This document shows positions 22,501-34,000 of a DNA stretch of 64,000 nucleotides, in pieces (positions within the stretch are counted from its first letter, which is position 1; every line of letters begins with the position of its first letter). Origin of the DNA: Limanda limanda (taxonomy: Eukaryota > Chordata > Actinopteri > Pleuronectiformes > Pleuronectidae); assembly GCF_963576545.1 (NCBI RefSeq), contig NC_083656.1, forward strand, positions 6,886,311 to 6,950,310, read 5' to 3'. Below the pieces are notes generated by a model. That model ran no database searches, had not been told where the DNA came from, and saw only the letters and a list, made by a program, of their open reading frames with translations. Position numbers and translations under genes: made by a program.

Positions 22501-25500
22501 CGATGATCGCAGATTAGTATTCACGCAACAAAATCCGACATTTATCCTATGTGGCTTCATCTCCCGCGCTCACTTCACACACGTTCATCAGTATTGATGA
22601 CTGAGCCCAGTGTGGTGTTGTCGTGGGTTCAGTGCAGGAGTGTGCACGTGTGTGGATGCAGCTTTGAGGTGTAGCATCACCCGCTGTGAGTAGCCGTGGG
22701 CACAGCCATTTAAAAAAAAAAGGAACCAGTGGGTTTCCTGATGTGAGAGGATAGAAGTCATAAAATATACATCCAAAATGGCCTGCCAAAGCCATATATT
22801 ACAGTATATACCCTCGAAACAGAATACAACTTTAAACTAACTCCACAGTGTGTGCTACAATCCTAACTTCATAAAATAAATCTGCAGGCGATCGGATTCC
22901 GTTTGTTTGGTGTCGTTAAATTTTATAGCAATCTTTTTCCACGGGAGTTTAACTGTGTTTTGTTTTTACAAGCAGAAATAGTCGCCGTTTAAATCCACTT
23001 TTGTGAATTTAATCATCAATACTTGTTTTTGCATCACAAATTACGGGTTTTTAAACATTCACCAGTTATTTAATTCAGCCTGTGCCTTGGTCCAGCCTCG
23101 AGCATTCGCTGTCAAGGTCTGCTGAGTTAAAACGTCTCTGTCAACATCCCGGACCCGGTTATTCCTGGTCTTAGAGAGCATGCAGGGACGGATCTGAGCA
23201 GCCTCTCACTGACGGCTGTGATTAATTGACAAGTTGACTGACGACTCAAACGCCGGAGACTGGCATTACGGTCCGCCTCCACCTACAAGCTGGGCGACAT
23301 CTCTCTTCGCTTCTCTGAAATGCATTTGACGGATCGGTTTCGTCCTGACACCACGTTTTCAGCTGCTTCTTCTCCAACTCAATGAAATTTGCTGCAACAA
23401 ATTCACAATTCTGTCAGAGATGCATCACAAAGGAACGCGTCTCTGTGGAATCCCTGGAGACGTCAGCCAGCTGAAGGCTATAGGGTTTTTTTGGAACACG
23501 TTTAAAAGGCAAAATCTGTAATGTTTTCCCAAAGGAGAAGCTTGACATTTCGGGGAAAGATGCTTTTTGGCTCACATGCAAAGATTGGAGTTCCGACACT
23601 CACAAATCAACACATGATTTTAGGGTAGCAATTTAATTCTACTCTGTAAGTGCATCATTATACATTTTTTTCAAATCTTGCTTCCTGATGATATATAAAA
23701 TCCATGTAATTTGTGATTGGAAGGAGCTTCAGATGAGCCATATGAACACACGTATGCCTGTCAGTGATATTACGAGGATTCACATTCTTTCAGAGAAGAT
23801 GCACATACAGATAATTTTAGATGTTCCTGAAATAGAGATGACAAGAGCTTTAATATCGCTTCCTCCTTTGCTTTCTGGAAGGAGCATCAGTGGGGAGGCG
23901 ATGCTCAGACATTGCCCTGCAGGCCATATCTCAGATGTCATTTTTCAAACGCTGCGGTTGTCCCATTGATGTTTGTTTTGTTTCAACGTTGACATGATAA
24001 AGTCTAAACAAATATACCAAGCGTCGTGTCACGAGGCGGCAATGAAAGTAGACGTATCGCTCGACGCTACGTTTTCTGTGCGTGGCTTCAAAGTCGCCGA
24101 ACACGCGTTCTTACACAGGGTCGCTGACATGAGAGACTAAGAGAGGTTGATTCTCCAAAGAATAGAAAACACAAAGACTTGTTTTAACATCTACCACAGG
24201 ACCCTGAGGCGGTCCATGTAGACCTGGAAGTTTCTGTTCTGCACGGAATTCTGAGTCTGATTGATTGTGTTTTTGTTTTTTTGTAAACAACCTCGTCAGG
24301 TTCTCCTTGACCTCAGCGTTGATCGGAGCAGAGAGAGATAGATGACGGAGAGCAGGACACAAAACAGACAGCACAGAGGCAGATTAAAATTTGGGGGAAA
24401 GGGAGCCAGGAGCTTACTGTTTTTTTAATAAGCGGATTCAGATTTAATTTTTTTTTTGTGATTTTAAACATCGCAGCATCCCCCCGTCGTGCCCATTTCC
24501 CGGTGGAAGGGTTTGATTTGTGTCATTTTTGTTTATCGATGGCCTACTCGCAGGAAGCTTGAAGGAAATCGCCCAACATGAGTCTCGGAATGGAACCGGT
24601 TTTGTTGGATAAGAGCTTTCGACTGATATCAACTTGTGCTCCGAGAGTGCACTGCTGTCCCATTAGTCGAGGGCAGGCTGGCACAGCTTCCAAACTACGG
24701 AGATGGCGCACAAATCCATCCGTGTTCTCCAGACAGTGATAATCCCCCACTGATCTCCTCTCTGCCTCTCCTCCCTCCCCCCTCCCCTCGTCCCCCCCTC
24801 CCATCAGACAATGGGGGAGGACGCAGCGAGAGAGGGGCGGCGGAGGCACGCAGTCAGGTGACGGTGGAAGAGAGGAGATGGGTTACAGAGGCAGCAGAGG
24901 AAAAGACTGAGGGGAAATATTGACTAAACATCCCCAAATCAGCCGTTGTTACAAAGGCTCACTGGGCTGCCATGATGCACATGATATGTTGCAGGGGATT
25001 AGGCAGTAATCACAGCGGTTTGGCTGTCCTTACAAGGGAGTCTATAAATCCCTCCTCTCCCACCAGCAGTTGAGCCCTCTGCTGGCTCCTCTGACGCATG
25101 TACCTGGACCGGCGCTCAGTGGTGTTGAGGAGGATTTGAAAAAAAAACACTTCCAGGGAAGAAATGGAGGCTCTGTAATCGCACAACAACCTAAGTGGTT
25201 TGTCCTCAAAAGAGAAAATGCCTAAAAACAGAAAGCTGGAGAAAAGGACAGTTGTGCTCATTTTTAAAAACAGCCATGTGGCGCATGTTAGACAAGACTT
25301 TGAACCCTATTATTTCTATGTATTTTATATTATCATCAGATATATTATTTTGGCATATAACTGATTAAATTTGTGCCATCTTATTTGTAAAGTTGGTATT
25401 ACATGAAATGACTCTGCAGCCATTTAACCGCAACTGTAATAATGAACCAGTATGATTAATTACCACCAGTGTTTCCTGAACATTAACTGGGAGAGTTTCA

Positions 25501-25706
25501 GTTGAACTTCTACTCTCCTCCTCTGAAGCTGCAGAGCAGTGTATGAATAACAAACAGTCACTGGACATAATCCAGGGTTTTTCTCCATAACGGATGTCCT
25601 CCTTGGCAACTCTCTGTAATGGCCATTATGGCTGCCTGGTCATTTATACTATTGCCAAAAATGCATTTCTTTGTTTTGCTCTTTGAACGGCATGAAATAT
25701 CACCAA
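19561..25706. other. Non-coding stretch of about 6 kb
   Basis: No host gene recognised. Around 20,978-21,344 the DNA is CpG- and GC-richer, which leaves five overlapping frames open on both strands. None has a domain, so I treat them as compositional. A C-rich tract at 24773-24802 is described separately. The rest holds A/T runs and unique sequence. If a hidden exon exists here, I cannot see it. Confidence 0.45.
24773..24802 (-). other. G-quadruplex-prone tract on the minus strand
   Basis: C runs of 3, 6, 4, 7 and 3 are separated by one to four bases, giving a strong G-quadruplex motif on the minus strand and an i-motif on the plus strand. A GGGGGAGG run follows about 10 bases later on the plus strand. 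Confidence 0.7.
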
Positions 25707-26369
25707 TCAGGTCTTGAGATTACCGCCATCTCTCCCGCCAGACCCAGGAAGAATTCCACTGTTCACTTTGTCTCTCGGGTGAGTGGAGGTTCCTTCAGTC
25801 TGGCTCCCGAATGAACTCCGGGCATCTCCAGCACAGGGAGTTTTTAATAAGGTGGCTGTGCACCTCGCTCGCCCCTCCCTCTCCTTTGTTGGGCCTCTTC
25901 CTTCAAAACCAACCGACATCCAGTGTTTATTATTCACTAAAGGACTTGTTACAGGTCTCAATTCGTCACAGTGGTGCGGTATGATGACACGGCGCCGGAT
26001 AGCAGGGAAAAAACTCAGACAGCCCAATCTGTTCCTTTCTGTTTGACATCCAGCCAAAGCACCCGGCAGCACAGTGAGCACTGGAGGAGAGACGGTGGAG
26101 GACGGCGGCCTTTTGATGAAAAACACGGCTGCACGGAGGAACATCAGCTCGAAAGAATCTCCCACACACCGGGGAACGACGTTGAACATACACTGCCGAA
26201 CAATAACCCCCCCCTCGCATCTCAGCCGCCACATCACATCTCTACCTGCAAACTGCTGGGAAACGGGTGTGTAACACAAATAAAAATAAAAGTGTGGCAC
26301 GCTATATATCCCGCGGATGCTATCGGACGGCAGTAAACCTGGGGCCTTGAACACAGTGGCCCTGCACAA
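25707..26369 (-). other. Unexplained 220-codon open frame
   Basis: This is the longest open frame in the window (minus strand). It shows no domain that I recognise. It has a Cys-scattered N-terminal half and a Gly/Arg/Thr-rich C-terminal part. Frames on the plus strand (25783-26046, 25971-26336) and another minus frame overlap it, which points to a stop-poor GC-rich patch and not to selection for coding. An exon or retrogene is possible but unsupported, and I do not call it a gene. Confidence 0.15.
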
Positions 26370-28982
26370 ATATTACAAGCGCATTTATCTGATTTTGATG
26401 CAGCAGATTGAGTGAAATCCTTGTTTTATTTTTCTGTCGTCTTCCTGACATTTGATTGACATTTAGCGTGACTTTTATGAGACTAAGAGGCGTCTCATCC
26501 TAAGCCACTGAGTAAGGTGTCTGGGGCAGGACAGCTGGCGGACCCCTCCCTAATGACACGGGCTTAATCTCTGATCCCTCAACTTTTCAATCCTGGCCCT
26601 GTCTGTCTCTCCTCTCAACCCCGTGCCAGCTTTCTTTTTATTTCCAGCACTCGTTCCGTTGACTTTTTCACGCCCCTACGCACCAGCACCTGCTATTTAG
26701 GAATTTTTCTTATTTACCTTGTTCTTCTCCTTGACCTCCACAGAGCTTCTTACAACCTTATTGACATCTTTCCTCAAAGCCCTGAGCCTATAGAACATCA
26801 TTCTTCAGTATTCACAGAAATATAATTTAATTTCAGATATATCACATTGGTTTTGCCTTTTAAACACTACTGTGACCTTCTACTATTTTGTATGCTAGTG
26901 ATCAATAACGCCAGCATATCATTAAAGTGCATCTCTTTTCCCATCAGAGGGCAATGTCAGCTTTTTATATCTATATTATATTATTGAATTAATTATATAT
27001 AGTTTCCAAGCCAAAAATGTACTTATGAGAATACAGTCTATTACAGCAAATACTGCTATAGAATTAATCATTTATTAATTCAGTCATTTGGATGTTTTTA
27101 ATAATTGTTTTTCTTTCATTTATCACAATATAAATAATTTAACATTCTTGGATATTGTTGTTTTATGGAATACATCATTGAGTTCAATGATATTGTTCAA
27201 ATACTTTCACAAAATTCCACTATTTTGTTTTGATTGACAAAAAACATTCAAAAATTACAATTAAACACAAAGAACAAGTTACCACAGCATACTACTTTTC
27301 CCTAGTAGTAGCATTTCCCTTAATGAGGATTTTTTTTTTAATTACTAAGCACACATAAATATTAATTACATATTATACATTTGAAAGCAGCAGCTGAGTA
27401 TATACCTTGACTTCTGTAGGAATCATTAGCGTGATCATTTAGCAGCTGTATATATTGAGACGTCAACGTGATTGGATCTGATCACCCACCAATCACGGTC
27501 ATCTTTAAATCTTTCAATGATGAATAATTTGGACCGTGGCATCCCGCCATATTCTAATTGGTCCCACGACAGTTTTCTATATTTCATGATAACAAATGGG
27601 TCTCCAGCTCGACATCTAACTTCCGCTTGTGCTACCGCTAGCTACCGTCTGCTGGCGCTGTGATCCACGACGTTTTTACCGCCCACGCAGACAGCCTGAC
27701 CTCATAGTTTCAGCTGCAGCATCAGTGCAGTCCTCTCTCTCTCTCGTGAGAACTCGTGTACCCGTCACTCTTGATCTGTTGCGCACGAGTGACCTGAACA
27801 TGATGGTTCTCAATTATTGAACGGATTCTGGGGGAAACGCTGCCTTTACATCATCCAGTCCACGTGAAGATGTGTCCTTGGGAAATTCAACGGACTCTAA
27901 CTTGTCGTAAGGACCAGAATAACTACGTTAATGTTGAACTGTACAATTTTCTGTCACCTAACACTATGATAACTTAACCTGACTTCACACAGACATAAAA
28001 ACAATTGTTCATGCTGCTCACCACATAGAAATAAAGGCCTCTTCATTGCAGGTGTAATACCTCAACACACCACCGGAGAACTACCTCCGTTCAGAAAGAG
28101 GAGCGTCCCTTTAGCCATTCCCGGCATGTGAGAGTCAAACATCCCCCATGCTTCCTTAGCCACTTCCCCGTTAATAGGATTCTGATTCACAATGTATATT
28201 TAATACCACATCATTCCGACCAGGACTCACATCTAAAATGGAAGCAAGTGAGAGTCCATCTTGCATAATAAGATCAGGCAGATGACTTAGGTCCTTAGTT
28301 TGTGCTCCCTCCCATTCCTTTCACTGTTACATGCGCCTGTGAGTCGAGTTTGATAACTTGGGCGGAATTGATGCTTTTCACTGCACCGTGCCATTTTCAA
28401 AAATGACACCATAATAACAGGCCCGGGAAATGTCTGAGTGGCTGTGAGAGCCGCTGCATCCTCTGTGGCAGGAAGGTTCACGGAAGCCATTCTGTATTTC
28501 TCGCTGTGTTTTTGACATGGACGTTGTAAAAAAAAAAGTGCAGGAGAGGAAGCAAACCCCGAATCAGAGCAGAAAACACAACTTTCTGGATGTGGAGCAG
28601 CCGCAAGTAAAAAGCAGGTCTGATTATAGAGGTGCAACACTCAGATCCACAGGCATCCGGTGCGAGTCGGAAGATCAAAACATCGCTCATTTTGTGTTTG
28701 ATATATTTCCCTCTTTTGGCCTTGAGAAAGCGCCGCGTCTCGTTTCATCGCATCATTAACGGGAGCAGGACGGGCGAGGGGGTTGAGGTGAGAGCTGACG
28801 GGAGAAGACTCAACTTTTTGTCTTCCATCTATCACCGTGGCAGCAACAAGAGCGCCGGGGAAACGGCTGGGGGGGGTGGGGCCAGCTCTCGGCCCCTTGT
28901 CCTCTTTCACGCGGGGGGAATAATGAGCGGGCTCGAACAGCGAGTCTCTGTCCGCCTCACTGAGACGTCCTGACGCAGACAT
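26370..28982. other. Non-coding stretch with AT-rich core
   Basis: No gene recognised. From about 26,810 to 27,440 the DNA is strongly AT-rich with TTATTGAATTAATTATATAT-type strings. On either side the composition returns to average. Short frames around 28287-28982 overlap on both strands without a domain. Confidence 0.5.
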
Positions 28983-28992
28983 ACGTCAGAGG
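28983..28992 (+). repeat. Left target-site duplication of L1-like insert
   Basis: ACGTCAGAGG here pairs with ACATCAGAGG at 29577-29586, nine of ten bases matching. The two copies bracket the L1-like fragment exactly, as expected for target-primed reverse transcription. Confidence 0.75.
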
Positions 28993-29576
28993 ATTTTGGG
29001 GATCCAACTAGATCCAGATCTTTTCTTAATAATTCTGGGAACATCTGAGGGGCTAAGGAAGCTAAATAGTGCACAAAAGCACCTTCTGACATACGGCCTT
29101 ATAACAGCAAAAAAAAAACTGATCCTACTTAACTGGAAGAAGAGAGAGGTCCCTTCATTTAAGCATTGGTTGACTGATTTGACAGACACCTTACATTTGG
29201 AGAGAATTCGATTTGTTCTGAAAGACAAGTTGAGGGACTTTGATCAAATCTGGCAACCTTTGGTCTCTCATCTCGAAAGATAATCTGATTGAGCCCCTAG
29301 TTGGATGCACTCCTTAGGGGGGTGTTGGGGGGGGGTGATGGGAGGGTACGCACTGTTGTCTTTTTTCTTTTCTTTTTTGTCCTGTCCTTTTTGTTTCATC
29401 TGTTTTGTTGAGGCAGGGCATTGCTTGTTTACTTGCTATTCTTTTTTGTCATTAGTCTTTTTTGTCAGGGATTACTTTTTCACCTTCTGTAAAAAAACAA
29501 AGGAAACATAACCGTCGACTGTTAATTTCTCTGTTATGTGATTGGTTTCCCAATAAACATATTTGAAAACAGAAAC
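28993..29576 (+). mobile_element. L1-like LINE, 5'-truncated 3' end
   Basis: The piece holds the last part of an L1/Tx1-type ORF2 and its 3' untranslated region. The open frame, read from 28996 to the stop at 29281-29283, contains LLTYGLITAKKKLILLNWKK, then a P-S-F-x-x-W segment, then LERIRFVLKDKL and a FDQIWQPL ending. This is the typical C-terminal pattern of fish L1-like elements. It is followed by a G-rich tract (29317-29346), a T/C-rich stretch and an AATAAACATATTTGAAAAC tail. It is flanked by 10-base target-site duplications. The small number of disruptions in the remaining frame and the well-preserved flanking repeats suggest it is younger than the other LINEs here. It encodes no endonuclease or RT core, so it cannot move by itself. 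Confidence 0.85.
29317..29346 (+). other. G-quadruplex motif in the L1-like 3' UTR
   Basis: G runs of 6, 9, 3 and 3 with loops of 4, 4 and 1 bases. G-rich, quadruplex-forming tracts are known in mammalian L1 3' untranslated regions. Here one sits just downstream of the ORF2 stop in a fish L1-like element. Confidence 0.7.
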
Positions 29577-29586
29577 ACATCAGAGG
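29577..29586 (+). repeat. Right target-site duplication of L1-like insert
   Basis: ACATCAGAGG, partner of ACGTCAGAGG at 28983-28992, with one mismatch. Confidence 0.75.
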
Positions 29587-29924
29587 CCAAAGCTCGGAGC
29601 CGCCGGAGAGTTCAGGCTCACACAAAGAACGCGACTGCTCGGGGAAAAAGCAACGTGGTCCCGCCTCTTTTTTGACAACAACAGATGCTGTAATCCCGGC
29701 CGTGTAACAGGCACAGATCTGTGGCTGAGATGCGGAACCTCTGGCCAGGGGTTTAGAGCGACACTGCTCTCACAAGCACTTGCTCTCATTGTTACCCTTC
29801 TGCTGTCAAGTGCACGCAGATGCTCCGAGTGATGTCATGCACTCCGTAATCGCAGGATTACAACTGCTGCAGCCAGGTGCCGTCATCGTTTCGATCATGC
29901 CCCTGCTCTTGTGTATTCTCACAA
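29587..29924. other. Spacer between two LINE insertions
   Basis: Non-repetitive sequence of average composition separates the L1-like insert from the next LINE. No gene is recognised. It is presumably original host DNA. Confidence 0.5.
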
Positions 29925-30221
29925 CTGTCTGTTATTTAGTACAGAACAAGGCTGCACGCTTTGCTCTACAGTGTCTATACAGAACCAGCTGCATGCCAGT
30001 CTTCACTGGCTAAAAGTTGAAGACAGGATTGCTGCTGCACTTCTTTTATCAACATGGCGCCTCTTGCAGTTTAAAACACCAGCAGATCAGTATAGGCAAC
30101 TAAATAAAAATGTAGCCTCACATAACTATGCCACTAGACGAGCAATAGAAGGAAGGTTTTCACTCCCCAGAGCTAATACCAATTTTCTTAAACGGACTGT
30201 GGGATACAGAGCCATGAAGTC
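29925..30221 (+). pseudogene. LINE ORF2 C-terminal remnant, frameshifted
   Basis: Part of a CR1/L2/Rex-group non-LTR element, truncated at its 5' end. The frame through about 29985 reads VQNKAARFALQC. The next frame then reads ASLHWLKVEDRIAAALLLST, followed by TPADQY, NYATRRAIEGRFSLP and FLKRTVGYRAMKS. This is the usual order for the C-terminus of such ORF2 proteins. The change of frame near 29985 shows it is dead. A SINE then interrupts it at codons for the R-A-M-K-S motif. The LINE resumes at 30585. Confidence 0.88.
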
Positions 30222-30584
30222 GATGAAGAGAGGCGGTGGACTAGTGGCAGTAACTTGGACTACTGGCAGAAAAAGGTCTCTGGTTCGATGCTGGTTCCAC
30301 TCCACGGTTCGACTCCACGAGTTTCGACAAAAACTTATCTGGATGGAATAACAACAAAAACAATCAAAAAGACTATTCTCCCTACCCTGTCTAGTGCCCC
30401 TGAGCAAGGCACCTTACTCCCCCAACATCTGCTCCCCGGGCGCCTAGATGGCTGCCCACTGCTCTGTGTGTCCTGCACCAGATGGGATAATAGCAGAGGA
30501 CAAATTTCCCTCAATTGCATGAGTGTGTCTGTGCATGTTTGTGCATGTGTGTGGGATAAATGTATCTTATAAAAAATGTTTCTT
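30222..30584 (+). mobile_element. tRNA-derived SINE inserted in the LINE
   Basis: The head has an RNA polymerase III box A-like TGGACTAGTGG near 30238 and a box B-like GGTTCGATGC near 30283. The body has the fish SINE core CCCCTGAGCAAGGCACC and CCCCGGGCGCC followed by TGGCTGCCCACTGCTC. The tail has two near copies of ATGT(A/T)TCTTATA. Flanking ATGAAGTC (30214-30221) and ATAAAGTC (30585-30592) form a target-site duplication with one mismatch. The insertion split the LINE reading frame, so it happened after the LINE arrived. No protein is encoded. Confidence 0.88.
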
Positions 30585-31022
30585 ATAAAGTCATGGAACC
30601 TACTACCACGTGACACGTAAATGTATGTTCAAAAAGCAAATAATGAAACACTTGGGTACAGCATACTTGTGACACTAGATGGTGATGTACGGTACATACA
30701 AATGTGTAGTATTCTCTTACATGCTTTGCAGTTTTCGCTTATATGGAATTGGATATATCAGTGTTTTATATCATGACAAAGGTAAAATTGCATAACCACT
30801 AAGTACATTTTTGATATCTGTAATAGAAAGTTGTATGATCATTATTTTTATGTATTTTAACTTCTGATATTTGTAATGTAACGTATGTTTCAAATGTTTG
30901 ATATTGGTACTGTAATGTATGTTTTAAATGTTTGATATCTGTATGTATATCTTAAATGTGGACCCCACTAAAAGTAGCTCTGTCTTAGGGTAGAGCTAAT
31001 GGGGATCCTTCTAAATAAACAA
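30585..31022 (+). mobile_element. 3' part and 3' UTR of the SINE-split LINE
   Basis: Directly after the SINE the LINE coding sense resumes with S-W-N-L-L-P-R-D-T, then a stop, then lysine-rich codons and ETLGTAY, the end of this type of ORF2. An AT-rich untranslated region follows with repeated ATGTTTGATAT units near 30890-30945. The end is GTGGACCCC, TAGAGCTAATGGGGATCC and AATAAAC, a 3' terminus I associate with a common fish LINE family. The exact clade (Rex1, L2 or other CR1-group) is not certain. Confidence 0.85.
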
Positions 31023-34000
31023 ATCTTAACCTGTTGACGTCAGGACGGAGGACAACTACACATATGGAGTCACAGCTGCAGCTCTCCAATCCACATTTCT
31101 GCTTTTGACTCCATTTTCTCTCCAATTTAGCGACGGGGAAAACAGCAAATTATCACATTTATGACATCTGCTCTATTTGTCTCTGTCCCTGCTGGAATCA
31201 CTCAGGCTCACCCTAATTTTGATCCTGCTAAATTCCCCCTAAATTTTGTCAGACTACAGCGTTAAATAAGGCGCAGCAGACGTAGAGGCAGGCAGAGCGA
31301 GACAGACACAAAACATTATTTTTGGCAGCCTCTCCGAGCACCCCCGTCAGTCACTCTCATTACCATCCAATTGTGAGGGGGCTACTCCATCCAACATAGT
31401 GGAACACAAACTGGCAGCTGTAGCACTGCAGGACAAGCCAGGATTCCTCCGCCGAGCCAGGTCTGTGCTGTCGCGCCCTCAGCCGTTCGCCGGCACAGAT
31501 GCAACTAGTTTCACCTGAAAATGTCATTTCACGCTCGTCGCTGTTCACAATTTTCATCACCGGTGGCTTAATTTGCGTCAAATCCCAGCTGCCCTTTTCC
31601 ATTTCCAGTTCAACTCCATTATCTGACGTGATTCATCCTATCAGCGTCTGCAGGTTAGAAACTCATTTGAAATGCTGTTTTGCTCTCGGTTTTTCTCTCG
31701 TGCTTCAGCTGTAGAAACACATTTGCTAAAGCAGCACCTTGATTTCAGGACATCACGCCGAGCACGTGTCGGGCCGTGCGTCTGACAAGCAGCAGCTCGT
31801 CTACGGCTCATAATTATAAAGCTGTTTTTCACAAAGAAGCAGCGATAATTACAACTGTAATTATTTCAATTCTGTCTTCAATCATCATTTTGTGTCTTTA
31901 AAAGCACCCGACAGGCTAAACGTGTTCTTTTACAGCCCAACATGCAGTATCGTGCTTTTGTTTAAATCTGAATAGTCTGGTTATTAGAAAACAAACGCAC
32001 GAGAGAAAGATGTGATACAACAGATTTGTGAATTATAGCGCCGGGAAAAAAATCGATTGAGTGAATGAATTATACTGTGACAAGTCTCGGCAATATGAAG
32101 TCAGGGCTTCTATTCTTTGTGCAGCCGAGGACCTTTTTGTACCTTTTTATTCATGTACAAAAGTCAATCATAGCTAAATAAACATCAGGCTGCATGAAAT
32201 CATTTGAAAAACAGTCAGGATTCCGGTCTGAGCTATAGTCAGAAGTCGAGTAAACACACAGCTAGAGACAGAAATGAGTCAAGAAAAAGGTGAAGTGGCC
32301 GCAGCAGTGGGTGACTCAAAGGTTTACTTTTCTCTCTGTCATTACACATCGCCCTGCATACTGTGCTGCTTTGGCTTTTCACCGTCCTGGCATCGCTAAT
32401 GCCCAACATGACATCATCTGTCCCTGCGAGTTACATCTCCCGCGGTAACAGCAGCGAGCGGAACAGGCGAACGCGACCATCGGAGAGACGACATGCAGAG
32501 AGAGACTCTATAACGTGTGCTTTGCATTGGAGTGCGACAAATAACCGGGGACATTGCACAAGCACAATTGCCTATAACGCCACCTGCTGTCAGAGGAATC
32601 GTCCAGGCGGTTATGAAACTGATAAAAAAAAAAATTGCAGAGTTGCACGTAATAAGCTGCAACCTGCCACGCCATCTGATCTGAAAAGGCGATGTGATAA
32701 TACATTCACCGCCAGGCAGGTCTTTTTATATATTTTACCGTGGGATCTACATCCTGTTTCCTGTGCTTTCACATATGAATTTCTAATTTGAACCAGTTTA
32801 GAAACCCATGTGCGAACGAGCTGCAATCTGAGGGACAAGTCCTCATTGTATCTCATGGCGAGAGGCCGTGGCCCCTACTGCTTTCACCGTGATGTTTCAC
32901 CATGATTATTTTTTAATTCCCACTTCCTTTAGAATTCTCAACAAGCCTCATTGTGAAATAAAAAAATCCGCCAACCACTATTTCATCAAAGGTCTCGATC
33001 TGCCGAGTACATTTCTATCCCTGCATGAAAAGCTCCTCTTCAGGTGAGAACTGCGAGAAATGAAGTAATTCGAGCCTTACTGAAATATTAATAATTGATT
33101 TGGAGCAGAGTTTCATTAAAGAAAATCTTTTTTTTTGTATTCCCATAATCCAAAGCAATCCCAGTTTTGAGCTGTTCACTAACAGGATTAATTCCCCGGC
33201 TGGAATAATGGTGAGAAAATGGTATCAACGGATCTTTGGCTGAGTCCGAACTGATTAAAGCTGAAGAAGTAGCCTGTTAACTAAGCAGCATTCTGCTCCA
33301 GAGGCTCGTAAACCTGATAAATAAAGAAATCCGTATCTGTGCCAGTTTCGGTTCAGAGGGAGGTCGCTGTGTGGGTGTGCACAATCTTTTTCGTTTGCTT
33401 AGTCTTTCCACACGATGCTCGACTCGTCCCCGGATTCCCCCGAATTCCATCCCTGTATCTTCCCTGAGTCTCTGTGCATGTGCAGTTCCTCCAATAGGAT
33501 CTAAGTGGTATTGTGCAGATTTCCATGTACAAAATGTCAACCGTTAACGTTCTGAATGAAAACAAATAACAGGGCGTTTAAAAATCCCCCAGTTTATGCA
33601 GATGACGGAGATAAAGCAGATCCCCCAGAGATGGTTCCAAGAAAATAACTGAATTAAATCAGTAATAGCTTCGGCATCGTCCCTATAGAAAAACACTGGG
33701 AAATCTAATTTAACTCGGTTCTGCTGATGTCACGACAGAATTTAGATCTGTATCTGAACATTAACTACGCAACAGTTTCCAATTCCCCAACTACCCCCCT
33801 TAAAATTATACCGAGATATTTTCTTTACACAACTCCCTCTTGTTCCACCGAGGCCACAGTTGGGATTATGTTAAATTCATAAAGGGCATATTTGCAAATG
33901 CCGGAGCTGAATGAAGTGAAATGCAATCATTGTCAACAAATCCTACCTTATCTCCATTTTTTGGAAATGCTGTTCTTAAAACCTCAGTATATTATGCTCC

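Noticed and set aside
30230..30300. Possible tRNA gene
   Set aside because: The box A/box B-like pair is the head of a SINE flanked by target-site duplications. The cloverleaf is not intact.
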